Assembly (NCBI GenBank): GCA_026400555.1
Contig: JAPLOW010000116.1
Coordinates: 1-64,000, forward strand
Source: Hyphomicrobiales bacterium
GTDB taxonomy: Bacteria; Pseudomonadota; Alphaproteobacteria; Rhizobiales; Beijerinckiaceae
Direction: 5' to 3'
DNA length: 64,000 nucleotides
Made by a program: the position numbers and the translations under genes. The notes under the pieces are model-generated. The model had not been told where the DNA came from and searched no databases. It saw only the letters and a list, made by a program, of their open reading frames with translations. Position 1 is the stretch's first letter. The number at the start of each line of letters is the position of its first letter. Shown one piece after another: positions 20,113 to 29,459 of the stretch.

Positions 20113-21540
20113 ATGGCGCGGATGCGGGTTCAGACCGGAGCCAGTCTGGATGGCTTCGTCATCGGCGAGAAGCTCCATCAGGGCGGGATGGCCGAAATCT
20201 GGGACGTGACAAAGGCCGGCATCGACGTGCCGCTGGTGATGAAGGTGCCGCTGATCCTCGATGGCGACGACCCAACCATGATCGTCAGCTTCGAGCAGGA
20301 GATGATGATCCTGCCCCGGCTGAGCGGGCCACATGTGCCGCGCTGCTTCGGGGTTGGCGACTTCGCGTCCCAACCCTATGTGGTGATGGAGCGGATCGCG
20401 GGAGAGTCGCTGCTGTCACGCTTCAAGGCGGCCCCGCTCCCGCTCGACGAGGTGGTCGACCTAGGCGCGCGGATGGCAACGGCGCTCGTCAGCCTGCATG
20501 GGCAGGACGTCGTCCATCTTGACCTCAAGCCCTCCAACATCATGCTGCGGGCACCCGGCGGCGAGGCCGTGTTCATCGACTTCGGCCTCTCGCGCCATCT
20601 CAGGCTGCCCGACCTCCTTGCCGAAGAGTTCCGCATTCCAATGGGAACGGCTCCCTACATTGCGCCCGAGCAGGTCCTGAAACTGCGCGAGGAGCCGCGC
20701 AGCGACATCTTCGCGCTCGGCGTCCTGCTCTACGCCCTCGCCACCGGCAAGCGGCCCTTCGGCAATCCGAAGCATACAACCAAGGCCCTGATCCGTCGTC
20801 TGTACGAGAAACCGACGCCGCCACGCCTGCTGCGCAAGGAGATTCCGGGCTACCTGCAGGAGATCATCCTGCGCTGCATCGAGGTCAAGCCCGAGCAACG
20901 CTATCCAACGGCGCGCCAGCTCGCCTTCGACCTGCGCCACCCCGAGCATGTGACGCTGACCGAGCGCGCCACGCGCAAGCCTGCCGGCAGACTGACGAAC
21001 TTCCTGGCCGGCCGCTTCTGGAACGCCGGCTCTGCGCCCATCGCCGGAACCGACAGCTACCGCCATGCCTCTACGGCGCCGATCATCATGGTTGCGGTCG
21101 ACCTGTCATCGGAAGGCACTGCGCTCATGGAGCCGATCCAGTCGCTGACGGCAACCTTGCTGGAATCACGCCCGCTGGCGCGCTTGGCCTGCGTCAATGT
21201 GCTGAAGACTGCCCGCATCGGCCTTGACACCCTGACCGAGGCCGACGGCTCATCGATCCATGTCAAGCGTCTGGTCGAACTGAAAAACTGGGCTGCCGGG
21301 ATGCGGCTGCCACCATAGAATGTCACCTTTCATGTGCTCGAAGGCCCGGACCCTGCCGAGGTGCTGCTGGCTTTCGCCTGCAACAACCATGTCGACCACA
21401 TGATCGTCGGCGCGCGCGGCTCCGGTGGCGTCAGGCGCTACCTGGGCTCGGTTTCAACAGCGATCGTTGCAGAGGCGACCTGCTCGGTCACGGTGATCCG
21501 CGCCATCGCGGCCAGCGACAACAACGACGCCGAGGTTTGA
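20113..21540 (+). pseudogene. Ser/Thr protein kinase fused to C-terminal universal stress protein domain, interrupted by in-frame TAG at 21316-21318
   Basis: HLDLKPSNIML, FIDFGLSRHL, APYIAPEQ kinase motifs; after TAG the same frame continues NVTFHVLEGPDPAEVLLAFACNNHVDHMIVGARGSGGVRRYLGSVSTAIVAEATCSVTVIR. Confidence 0.75.
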
Positions 21541-21571
21541 GCGCACGATCGCATCAGCTCGCACAACCGGT

Positions 21572-21585
21572 TTGATCCAGATCAT
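21572..21585. promoter_or_regulatory. FNR/FixK-type box TTGATCCAGATCAT
   Basis: Matches TTGAT-N4-ATCAA with one mismatch; intergenic. Confidence 0.5.
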
Positions 21586-21726
21586 GGGGTGGACAGAGCG
21601 GGCGTGCATGATCGCCTCACAGGCCTGAATCCGGATCATATCCGTTCCGGCCACGGACACCCTGTCGTGATCCTCTGGACAGGCGCGGAGCGGCCTATGG
21701 AGATGATTGCTGGGCCAATGACGACC

Positions 21727-22563
21727 TCAGTCCGCCAAGATGGCGCGAAGCCTGTCGAGATCAAGAATGCGCACCCCGCCGGGCACATCGAGGATCAGGC
21801 GCTCACGCCTCCAGCGCGCCAGCGTGCGGCTGACCGTCTCGATCGTGAGGCCGAGATGGTCGGCCATGTCCTGCCGGCCCATGGGCAGCGCAACGTTAGC
21901 GGACTTGCCATGGATGCGCGCCAGACGGTCACGCCAGCGCAGACGGAACGCAGCCACCCGCTCTTCGGCGCGACGCCGGCCAAGCACGACCATGTGGTCC
22001 TGGGCGATGGTCAATTCATGCGTCGCTGCGAGCTGCAGCCGCTCGAGCAAGGGCTGGCGGTCGCGCGACAGCACGGTGAAGTCGTCACGATCGAAGCGGC
22101 AGAGGCCGGTCTGCTCCAACCTGTCGGCGGAGAAGCTGTAGTTTGCATCCCGCGACAAGCCAATGAAGTCGCCGGCCATCGCAAATCCGATTACCTGCCG
22201 GCGGCCGTCCGAGAGATCGCGCTGCAGCCGGACCGAGCCGGAGGTCACCGTGTAGACGAAGCGAGCCTTGTCGCCAGCGAGAAACACCGAGGCCCGCGCC
22301 GCCAGGTCGAGATGGCGGGAAAGGGCCTCGAGACCGGCGATCTCCTCGTCAGACAGCGCCAAGCACACAGCGTAGAGCCTGTCCCGGCACGACGCACAGA
22401 TCGAGCGGCACCCGCCGGTTTTGGCGCACGTACCCGGACCAATGTTGTCAGAAAGCGGTTCGAGCGTCGAAACGGTGTCATCACGCGCTTCTGTCACGGC
22501 GCTTTCCCCCTTCAGATCAAACTCCATCTGAATCGTTGAAGTGCACAGATATACAGGCATCAA
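21727..22563 (-). CDS. FNR-type (oxygen-sensing) Crp/Fnr transcription regulator
   Basis: N-terminal Cys cluster GGCRSICASCRDRLYAVC (C-x2-C-x7-C) plus distal Cys (TGLCRFDRDD); HTH RQDMADHLGLTIETVSRTLARWRRE. Confidence 0.88.
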   Translation of the reverse strand: MMPVYLCTSTIQMEFDLKGESAVTEARDDTVSTLEPLSDNIGPGTCAKTGGCRSICASCRDRLYAVCLALSDEEIAGLEALSRHLDLAARASVFLAGDKARFVYTVTSGSVRLQRDLSDGRRQVIGFAMAGDFIGLSRDANYSFSADRLEQTGLCRFDRDDFTVLSRDRQPLLERLQLAATHELTIAQDHMVVLGRRRAEERVAAFRLRWRDRLARIHGKSANVALPMGRQDMADHLGLTIETVSRTLARWRRERLILDVPGGVRILDLDRLRAILAD

Positions 22564-22592
22564 TTGTGGCTAACACCAAGGCCGCCCGGCCC

Positions 22593-22916
22593 ATGGAGCG
22601 CGGCATGAGCCGCCGTGCCTGCGCCGTGCGCCTTCTGACCGCAGCAGACGCGCGCCTGAGCTATCCGCTGATGGCCCTGCGCCAGCCGTCGCTCACCCTG
22701 AAGCGGTGGCAAACCACGCTGCGGGCCATCGACAGGCAGAGCGCCGCCAGGCTGTTCGGCGTGCTCAATCCAGCCGGCTGCCTGCTGGCGATCATCAAGG
22801 TCAAGGGCGAGCAATTCGACATGCTGGCGGAGCCGCCGGCCCTACTGGGAGATTCGCAGCAACTTCTGGAAGCGGTGGCCGCGCTGGTCCATGGATCGCG
22901 CCAGACGCTCGACTGA
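22593..22916 (+). CDS. Hypothetical protein
   Basis: ORF in a gap divergent to the fnr-like gene; no strong motif. Confidence 0.35.
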   Translation: MERGMSRRACAVRLLTAADARLSYPLMALRQPSLTLKRWQTTLRAIDRQSAARLFGVLNPAGCLLAIIKVKGEQFDMLAEPPALLGDSQQLLEAVAALVHGSRQTLD

Positions 22917-23032
22917 AGGGCACGCGACTGTCACGCGCGGCAGCGGCGCGGGGCTTGACCCGTCGCAAGGCCCGCCAGGGCTTGATGCGCCAGTCTGGCA
23001 TTGGTCCATCGCCCGGAGCAGCCCATGTTCAG

Positions 23033-23516
23033 TCAGCCAACCTCTTCGCCCTCGATCGCCAGGGTCAGCAGGCGTCCAAAGCGGTCGCTGAAGGTCCCTA
23101 CCCCGGCGAAGGTCCAGGCGTGCCCGCCAATGGCTTTCAGCAAGAGTTTCAGGTCAATCCGCGCCGGCAGCAGACCCAGCACGATCTGCGCCGGCTTCGG
23201 GATGCGGTTGGCGAGCAGGTAGGATGCGGTCAGACGCCCCCGCCGCGGCCCCGACTAGCCGGGCCTTGTCAGGGGCAAGCTCGCGCGCCAATGCGGCATG
23301 GAGTTGCGCCACGTCCTCATGCGGCACCATGCGCCTGGGCGGGTTCCTCAGATGGTGCAGCAGCCCGGCGGCCGAGAAGACCTGATCGCAGGCCAGGGCG
23401 CCGAAGCGCAGCTTCAGCGTCTCGGCGATGCGGTTCACGGCGTTTGGTCCGATGCGGGGCCGGTCCGCGCCAAAGCCGATGCCCGCACAGTCAGCATCGG
23501 CGGCTGCATGCCCCAT
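23033..23516 (-). pseudogene. bchJ: BchJ-like V4R (4-vinyl reductase-type) protein, frameshifted
   Basis: RPRIGPNAVNRIAETLKLRFG...VFSAAGLLHHLRNPPRRMVPHEDVAQLHAALARELAPDKARLVGAAAG then, in another frame, LTASYLLANRIPKPAQIVLGLLPARIDLKLLLKAIGGHAWTFAGVGTFSDRFGRLLTLAIEGEEVG-stop; shift at a C5 run (23237-23241 on +); located directly after bchE. Confidence 0.75.
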
Positions 23517-25193
23517 GGCGCTGTCGAACCTTCAGGCGCGGGCTGCCGCGCGAGAAGGTCACCCGCTCCTTGAGGGTGAGCGGCGGCGGGATCATCGCCG
23601 GCACGCCATCGTCGTCGTCCAGCTGCTCCTTGCCGCTGCCGCAGGCCATGATCTCGGCCGTCTCGGCGGACTTCTTCTTGCGATTGTGGCTCGTCTGCCA
23701 CTCGACATCGGCGTCGACAGCGCGGGTGCGCGTCCCGTCGAAGTGTAAATCGACCTTCTTCTTCGACTGCAGCGCCGAGTAGTCGACCTTGCCCAGATCG
23801 TAGAACTTGCGCTCGAAGCCGGCTTTGAGGAAAGCCTTCAGGCAACCCAACAGGTAGCGCCGGCGCTGGCCGGTGCCGGCCCGGGGATAGGAAAAAAGCG
23901 ACTTCTTCAGAGAGAAGCGGCGGTGGTTTTTCATCACCCGGTCGAGCAGTTCGCCGCGGTCCATGGCCTCGGGCTTGATGATCGGGGTGACGAAATGGCA
24001 TTTCTCGTAGTCGAACACCTCGACCTTGTCGGCAAGGTCGCGGAACAGGTCCAAGAACGGCCAGGGCGTGTACATCGACCAGTTGGCGAGGTCCGGCTTC
24101 CAGTCCATCGCCATGCGACAGGTTTCTTCGAGCGTCTCGGCGGTCTCGTTCTCCATGCCGACGATGAACTGGGCCTCGACCACGCTGCCGGCGTCGCGCA
24201 GGAGCTGCACCGCCTTCTTGTTCTGCGCGACCGTGGTTTCCTTGTTGAACAGGTCGAGCTTGAGCTGCGAGGCCGATTCCGTGCCGAGCGAGACATGGAT
24301 CAGTCCGGCCTTGCGGTAGAGCGGCAGCAGTTCCTCATCGCGCAGGATATCGGTGACACGCGTGTTGATGCCCCACAGGATATCGACCTTGCGCTCGATC
24401 AGCTCGTTGCAGAAGGCGACGAACTTCTTCTTGTCGATTGTCGGTTCCTCGTCGCCGAGGATCAAGATGCCGACATCATGGTTGCGCTTGAGCGTTTCGA
24501 TCTCGTCGACCACCCTCTTGGGATCACGGATGCGGTAATCGCGCCAGAACTTCCACTGCGAGCAGAAGCTGCAGGTGAAGGGGCCGCCGCGCGCCATGTT
24601 GGGTATGGCGACGCGGACGCCGAGCGGAGTATATCTGTATTTGTCCCAGGACAGGATGCTCCAGTCCGGTGTCAGGCCGTCAAAAGTCTTGACAGTGGGC
24701 GCAGCCGGGGTTGCGACACCTTGCCATCGTCGAGGTAGGCGATGCCCTTGATGGCGGCGCGGACGGCGGACCAGCGCCCAGCGACCACCGCCTGCGCGAA
24801 GGCGACCATGATCTCCTCGCCCTCGTCGCGGACGATGGCGTCGATCCAGGGCGCTTCGGGCAGCGCCTGCTTGGACATGAAGGTGGCGTGCACCCCGCCA
24901 AGGACCGTGACCGCCCCGCGACAGACCTCGCGCGCCATTTCCAGCACCCGTTCGGCCTTGTCGATCGACGGCGTGATCGCCGTCGTGACGACGATGTCTG
25001 GGCTGGCCTCTGCGATCCTGCGCTTCAGTTCCTCGTCGCCGATGTCATTGGTCATCGCGTCGATGAACTGCACATCGGTGAAACCGGCCTGCTCCAGCGC
25101 GCCGGGGAGGCAGGCAACCCCGGCGGGCGGCCAGTTGCCGGCAATCTCGGCGCCGCCCGAATGGTCGTCGGGATGAACAAAGAGAATGCGCAT
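23491..25193 (-). pseudogene. bchE: BchE-like anaerobic Mg-protoporphyrin IX monomethyl-ester cyclase (B12-binding radical SAM), frameshifted and missing one radical-SAM Cys
   Basis: [56 protein letters not shown]... (24672-25193) continuing after a 1-nt frame change near 24712-24716 as [75 protein letters not shown]...; [27 protein letters not shown]. Confidence 0.85.
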
Positions 25194-25244
25194 GGGCCGG
25201 CCTCCAACTGTCAAGTCAGATTGACAGAGAGACGCGGGTCCGAT

Positions 25245-25258
25245 TTGATGAGGATCAC
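25245..25258. promoter_or_regulatory. FNR/FixK-type box TTGATGAGGATCAC
   Basis: One mismatch to TTGAT-N4-ATCAA; lies between divergent bchE relic (-) and DUF465/cytochrome genes (+). Confidence 0.6.
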
Positions 25259-25331
25259 AGCTTGATCTGCGACAATGCGGGGTCATGCAGCTGCGCTATC
25301 AATCGCGGCACGCAAACCGGAAAGCCCTGAC

Positions 25332-25568
25332 ATGTCCCATACACCGCATGAACTCGTCGAAGAATTCCCTGAGCATGTCCAACGGATCCAGGCCCTCAAA
25401 CAGTCGAATGCGCATTTTGCGAAGCTGGCCGACGCCTACCACGAGATCAACCGGGCGATCCATCGTGCCGAGACTCTGATCGAACCCGTCGATGGGATGA
25501 CGGAGGAAGGCATGCGCAAGCAGCGCTTGCACCTTAAGGACCAGATCTACGCAATGATCGCGGGCTGA
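25332..25568 (+). CDS. DUF465 (YdcH-like) small protein
   Basis: MSHTPHELVEEFPEHVQRIQALKQSNAHFAKLADAYHEINRAIHRAE. Confidence 0.85.
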   Translation: MSHTPHELVEEFPEHVQRIQALKQSNAHFAKLADAYHEINRAIHRAETLIEPVDGMTEEGMRKQRLHLKDQIYAMIAG

Positions 25569-25575
25569 CATCGCC

Positions 25576-25923
25576 ATGGCATCGCGGCACAAGCGCATCT
25601 TTGCTGGGGGGCTCCGTCCGATGATCCGGGATAGCCTGGCCAGCCTCGGCATCGTGTTGGCTGCAATAGCAGGTCCGGCGGCGGCCGATCCGAAGGTCCT
25701 GACCGTCGAGGCCTGCGCCGCCTGCCACGGAGAGGACGGCATCGCGCGTGACAGCGAGGTGCCGCATCTGGCCGGCCAGAACGAGCGCTACCTCTACAAC
25801 CAGATGCTCGCCTTCCGCTCGGGGCGACGCCCGCACCGGGAAATGCGCATCATGGCGCGCGACCTGTCCCTTGATGAGATGGCCATGATCGCGGCCTACT
25901 ACGCAGCGCTGCCGCCCCGCTGA
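25576..25923 (+). CDS. Small c-type cytochrome
   Basis: Signal peptide; CAACH heme motif; LAGQNERYLYNQMLAFRSGRRPHREMRIMARDLS. Confidence 0.85.
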   Translation: MASRHKRIFAGGLRPMIRDSLASLGIVLAAIAGPAAADPKVLTVEACAACHGEDGIARDSEVPHLAGQNERYLYNQMLAFRSGRRPHREMRIMARDLSLDEMAMIAAYYAALPPR

Positions 25924-25945
25924 AACGGCACTCCGAAACAGGCGT

Positions 25946-25959
25946 TTGATTCGGATCAA
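25946..25959. promoter_or_regulatory. Perfect FNR/FixK-type box TTGATTCGGATCAA
   Basis: Exact TTGAT-N4-ATCAA about 76 bp upstream of ppk2 start. Confidence 0.72.
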
Positions 25960-26034
25960 GCGGTGCGCCGCCCATCGCGGTTATGGTGCATGGGCAGACA
26001 TTCCGCGTATCGGCCCCCTTGACCGGAGATCATC

Positions 26035-27120
26035 ATGGACAAGTCCGCAGAAACGGCCTGCGACTCCGGGCCAGCCCGCGCCGCCAAGCCAGCGGCTGCC
26101 GTCCCTGTTGCAGCCAGCGCCGCAGTCGTGACAGCGGAAACCACGATGGACAGTGCAAGCCAGATCGGGCGTGCTGCGCTGAGCCTGACCGCCACAGATA
26201 CCGAAATGGAGCCGACCAGGCGGTCGACCAAGGCGGAACGCCGCGAAGCGCTACGCAAGGCTCAGGCCGATCCGGATGCAATCCGGCGTGCCTTCGAGAC
26301 GGGCGCCTATCCCTACACGGACAGGCTGACGGAAAGCGCCTATCTCAAGCAGATGGCGCTGCTGCAGGTTGAACTGCTCAAGGCGCAGAACTGGATCCAG
26401 GAGACAGGACAACGCGTCGTGATCCTGTTCGAGGGCCGCGATGCCGCCGGCAAGGGCGGCACGATCAAGCGCTTCATGGAGCACATGAACCCGCGCGGCG
26501 CCCGGGTAGTCGCGCTCGAAAAGCCGTCTGACCGCGAACGCACCCAATGGTATTTCCAGCGCTATATCGAACACCTGCCAGCCGGGGGCGAGGTCGTGTT
26601 CTTCGACCGTTCCTGGTACAACCGGGCCGGCGTCGAGCGGGTGATGGGGTTCTGCACGCCGGCTGAATATCTCGAGTTCATGCGGCAGGCGCCTTTGCTG
26701 GAGCAGATGTTCGCCCGATCCGGAATCCGCCTGTTCAAATACTGGTTCTCGGTCACGCGCGACGAGCAGATGCGCCGGTTCAAGGCGCGCGAGTCCGATC
26801 CGCTGAAGCAGTGGAAGCTGTCGCCGATCGACGTCGCCTCCCTCGACAAGTGGGACGACTACACCGAGGCCAAGGAAGCGATGTTCTTTTACACCGACAC
26901 GGCCGATGCGCCCTGGGCCATCGTCAAGTCGGATGACAAGAAACGCGCCCGCCTCAATTGCCTGCAGCACTTCCTTTCGGCGATGGACTATCCCAACCGG
27001 GACGAGAACGTGGTCTCCGGCGCCGATCCGCTGATCGTCGGCTCGACCCGCCACGTGGTCAATCAGTCCGAGCACATCTTCGGCAAGTCGCTGCATCCGC
27101 AGACACGCCGCGGCGCCTGA
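26035..27120 (+). CDS. ppk2: Polyphosphate kinase 2 family protein
   Basis: VVILFEGRDAAGKGGTIKRFMEHMNPRGARVVALEKPSDRERTQWYFQRYI, FFDRSWYNRAGVERVMGF. Confidence 0.92.
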   Translation: MDKSAETACDSGPARAAKPAAAVPVAASAAVVTAETTMDSASQIGRAALSLTATDTEMEPTRRSTKAERREALRKAQADPDAIRRAFETGAYPYTDRLTESAYLKQMALLQVELLKAQNWIQETGQRVVILFEGRDAAGKGGTIKRFMEHMNPRGARVVALEKPSDRERTQWYFQRYIEHLPAGGEVVFFDRSWYNRAGVERVMGFCTPAEYLEFMRQAPLLEQMFARSGIRLFKYWFSVTRDEQMRRFKARESDPLKQWKLSPIDVASLDKWDDYTEAKEAMFFYTDTADAPWAIVKSDDKKRARLNCLQHFLSAMDYPNRDENVVSGADPLIVGSTRHVVNQSEHIFGKSLHPQTRRGA

Positions 27121-27220
27121 GCGGACAGGACCCGGCCCGGCAACCGCGGCTGCACGGCCTTTCGGCCTTGGCGGCGCGTGCCCGTGACAGGGTGCGGAAC
27201 TTTGTTCACCCTCACGAACC

Positions 27221-29341
27221 ATGCCATCGATTCTCACCAACACACCGCTCGCCGCTCTTCAGGCCCTGGCGCTCGACACCGAGACCACTGGTCTCGATAT
27301 CCGCAAGGCAAGGGTCATCGAGATCGGCCTGAGCGGCCACAACCTGCCAGGCGCCTGGTCCCGCCTGATCAATCCGGAGGTGCCCATCGCGCCGGCGAGC
27401 ACATCGATCCATGGGATCACCGACGCCATGGTCGCGGACGCGCCCCGCTTCGGCGAGGTATGGGGCGAGGCGCGTGGTCTGATCGGCAGCCATGTTATCA
27501 TCGGTCACTCGCTCGGCTTTGACCTCGCGATCCTCAAGGGCGAGTGCCAGCGGGCCGGGCTGGACTGGCAGGAACCGGTCTGGCTGGACACACGCTTTCT
27601 CGCCATCGTGCTCGGGGCGCGGCTACCCGATTTCAGCATCGGCGCGCTGTGCGCGTGGCTTGACCTGCCCGCGATCGCGAACCATCGGGCGCTGGCGGAC
27701 GCACAGGCGACATCGGCCGTCTTCCGGGCGATGGCGCCGCGTCTGCGGGAGAGGGGCATCCATACGGTCGGTGAAGCGCTCTCGGCCTGCTGGCGCGTCC
27801 AGGCCGTGATCAACGAGCTTGCCCGTGCCGGCTGGTCGGAGCCGCCGACGCTCGGCGTCCTGACTGACCGCGAACCGGCCTCGGACGCCCGTCAGGACGG
27901 CGGCTTCGACAGCTACCCGTACCAGCACCGCGTCTCGGCGCTGATGAGCGCGCCGCCTGCCTTTCGCGCACCGTTGGACACCATCCGCTCGGCGCTGGAA
28001 GACCTGGCCAGGCGACAGATCAGCAGCCTTTTCGTCGGGTCCGCAACCGACGCCGCCGGGCACGTCGGCATCATCACCGAACGGGACATCCTGCGGGCGC
28101 TGGCGCGGGACGGCGCGCAGGCGCTTGACCAACCGGTCGACAGCATCGCCACCCGCCCACTGGTGACCGTCCGTTCCGGCGCCTATGTCTACCGCGCCAT
28201 CGGGCTGATGGCCCGGCTCGGCATCCGGCATCTGGCCGTGGTGGGCGATGACAGTTCCGAAGTCATCGGGGCGCTCTCCCAGCGCGATCTGCTGCGGCTG
28301 CGGGCGCAGTCATCACTGCTGCTGGGAGATGCGATCGACGCAGCAGACAGCCCACCCGAGATGGGGCGTGTCTGGGCCAGGCTGCCGGCGGTGGCCCGCT
28401 CACTGATCGGCGAAGGCATCACGGCCCCGGATATCGCCGGAATCATCGCCCGCGAACTTGGGGCGCTCACGCGCCGCGCGGCCGTCCTGGCCGAGCAGGA
28501 CATGGCCGCATCCGGGCTGGGCCTGGCGCCCTGCCCCTACGCCGTCCTCGTGCTCGGCTCGGCGGGACGCGAAGAAAGCCTGCTCGCAATGGATCAGGAC
28601 AATGCCATCGTCTTCGCGGAAGGCCTGCCGGATGGTCCCGAAGACCGCTGGTTCGCGCAACTGGGCGCACGGATTGCGACCATCCTCAACGAGGTCGGCG
28701 TTCCGTTCTGCAAGGGCGGCGTCATGGCCCGGGAGCCCTCGTTTCGCGGCTCGGTGGCGACATGGCGCGGGCGCATGGACCACTGGCTCAGCCGGTCGAG
28801 CCCCAGCGACCTGCTGAATGTCGACATCGTCTTCGACGCGCGTACCGTGCATGGCGACCCGACATTGTTCCTGGGGCTGCTGACACAATTCGCCTCCGCC
28901 GCCCGACAGAACGCCGCCTTCCTGAAGCTGTTGATCGCGTCGCATCCCGATGCGAGCGTTCCGATCAGCCTGTTCGGCAATCTCAAGGCCGACGCCGATG
29001 GGCGCCTCGACCTCAAGCGGCATGTCCTCAGCCGCGCCGTCGGCGCGGCGCGCGTCCTCGCCATCCGTCACGGGCAACGCGCCCGCTCGACCCTGGACCG
29101 GCTGGCCGCCGTGCAGACCCTCGACATCGGTGAGCTATCCAGTCTCGATGAGCTTGCCCAGGCCTATGCGAGGACGCTCGGGCTCGTGCTGCAGTCCCAG
29201 ATCAGGGATGTCGGCGAAGGCAGGCCGCCCGACAACCGCGTGGCTCTTTCGGCGCTGTCCACGCTGGAGCGGGGCAAACTGAAGGCCGATCTGGCAAGTG
29301 TTTCGGACCTCGGAGACGTCGTCCGCTCGGCGGTGTTCTGA
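27221..29341 (+). CDS. DnaQ-like 3'-5' exonuclease - CBS pair - DUF294 nucleotidyltransferase fusion
   Basis: ALDTETTGLD...HSLGFDLAIL...HRALADAQAT (exonuclease); two CBS repeats (ITERDILRALARDG, ALSQRDLLRLRAQ); GSAGREESLLAMDQDNAIVF (GlnD-like NTase). Confidence 0.85.
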   Translation: MPSILTNTPLAALQALALDTETTGLDIRKARVIEIGLSGHNLPGAWSRLINPEVPIAPASTSIHGITDAMVADAPRFGEVWGEARGLIGSHVIIGHSLGFDLAILKGECQRAGLDWQEPVWLDTRFLAIVLGARLPDFSIGALCAWLDLPAIANHRALADAQATSAVFRAMAPRLRERGIHTVGEALSACWRVQAVINELARAGWSEPPTLGVLTDREPASDARQDGGFDSYPYQHRVSALMSAPPAFRAPLDTIRSALEDLARRQISSLFVGSATDAAGHVGIITERDILRALARDGAQALDQPVDSIATRPLVTVRSGAYVYRAIGLMARLGIRHLAVVGDDSSEVIGALSQRDLLRLRAQSSLLLGDAIDAADSPPEMGRVWARLPAVARSLIGEGITAPDIAGIIARELGALTRRAAVLAEQDMAASGLGLAPCPYAVLVLGSAGREESLLAMDQDNAIVFAEGLPDGPEDRWFAQLGARIATILNEVGVPFCKGGVMAREPSFRGSVATWRGRMDHWLSRSSPSDLLNVDIVFDARTVHGDPTLFLGLLTQFASAARQNAAFLKLLIASHPDASVPISLFGNLKADADGRLDLKRHVLSRAVGAARVLAIRHGQRARSTLDRLAAVQTLDIGELSSLDELAQAYARTLGLVLQSQIRDVGEGRPPDNRVALSALSTLERGKLKADLASVSDLGDVVRSAVF

Positions 29342-29388
29342 AACTGGCCACGTCGCAAACTGACCTATCCCGGCATGCGGGCCAGACA

Positions 29389-29402
29389 TTGATCCAAGTC
29401 AA
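29389..29402. promoter_or_regulatory. FNR/FixK-type box TTGATCCAAGTCAA
   Basis: One mismatch to TTGAT-N4-ATCAA, about 57 bp upstream of a USP gene. Confidence 0.6.
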
Positions 29403-29459
29403 CATCATACTGCAAAGCGCCTGCTAGCTAAAATGCATCGCCGAACAGCAGAGGATCAC

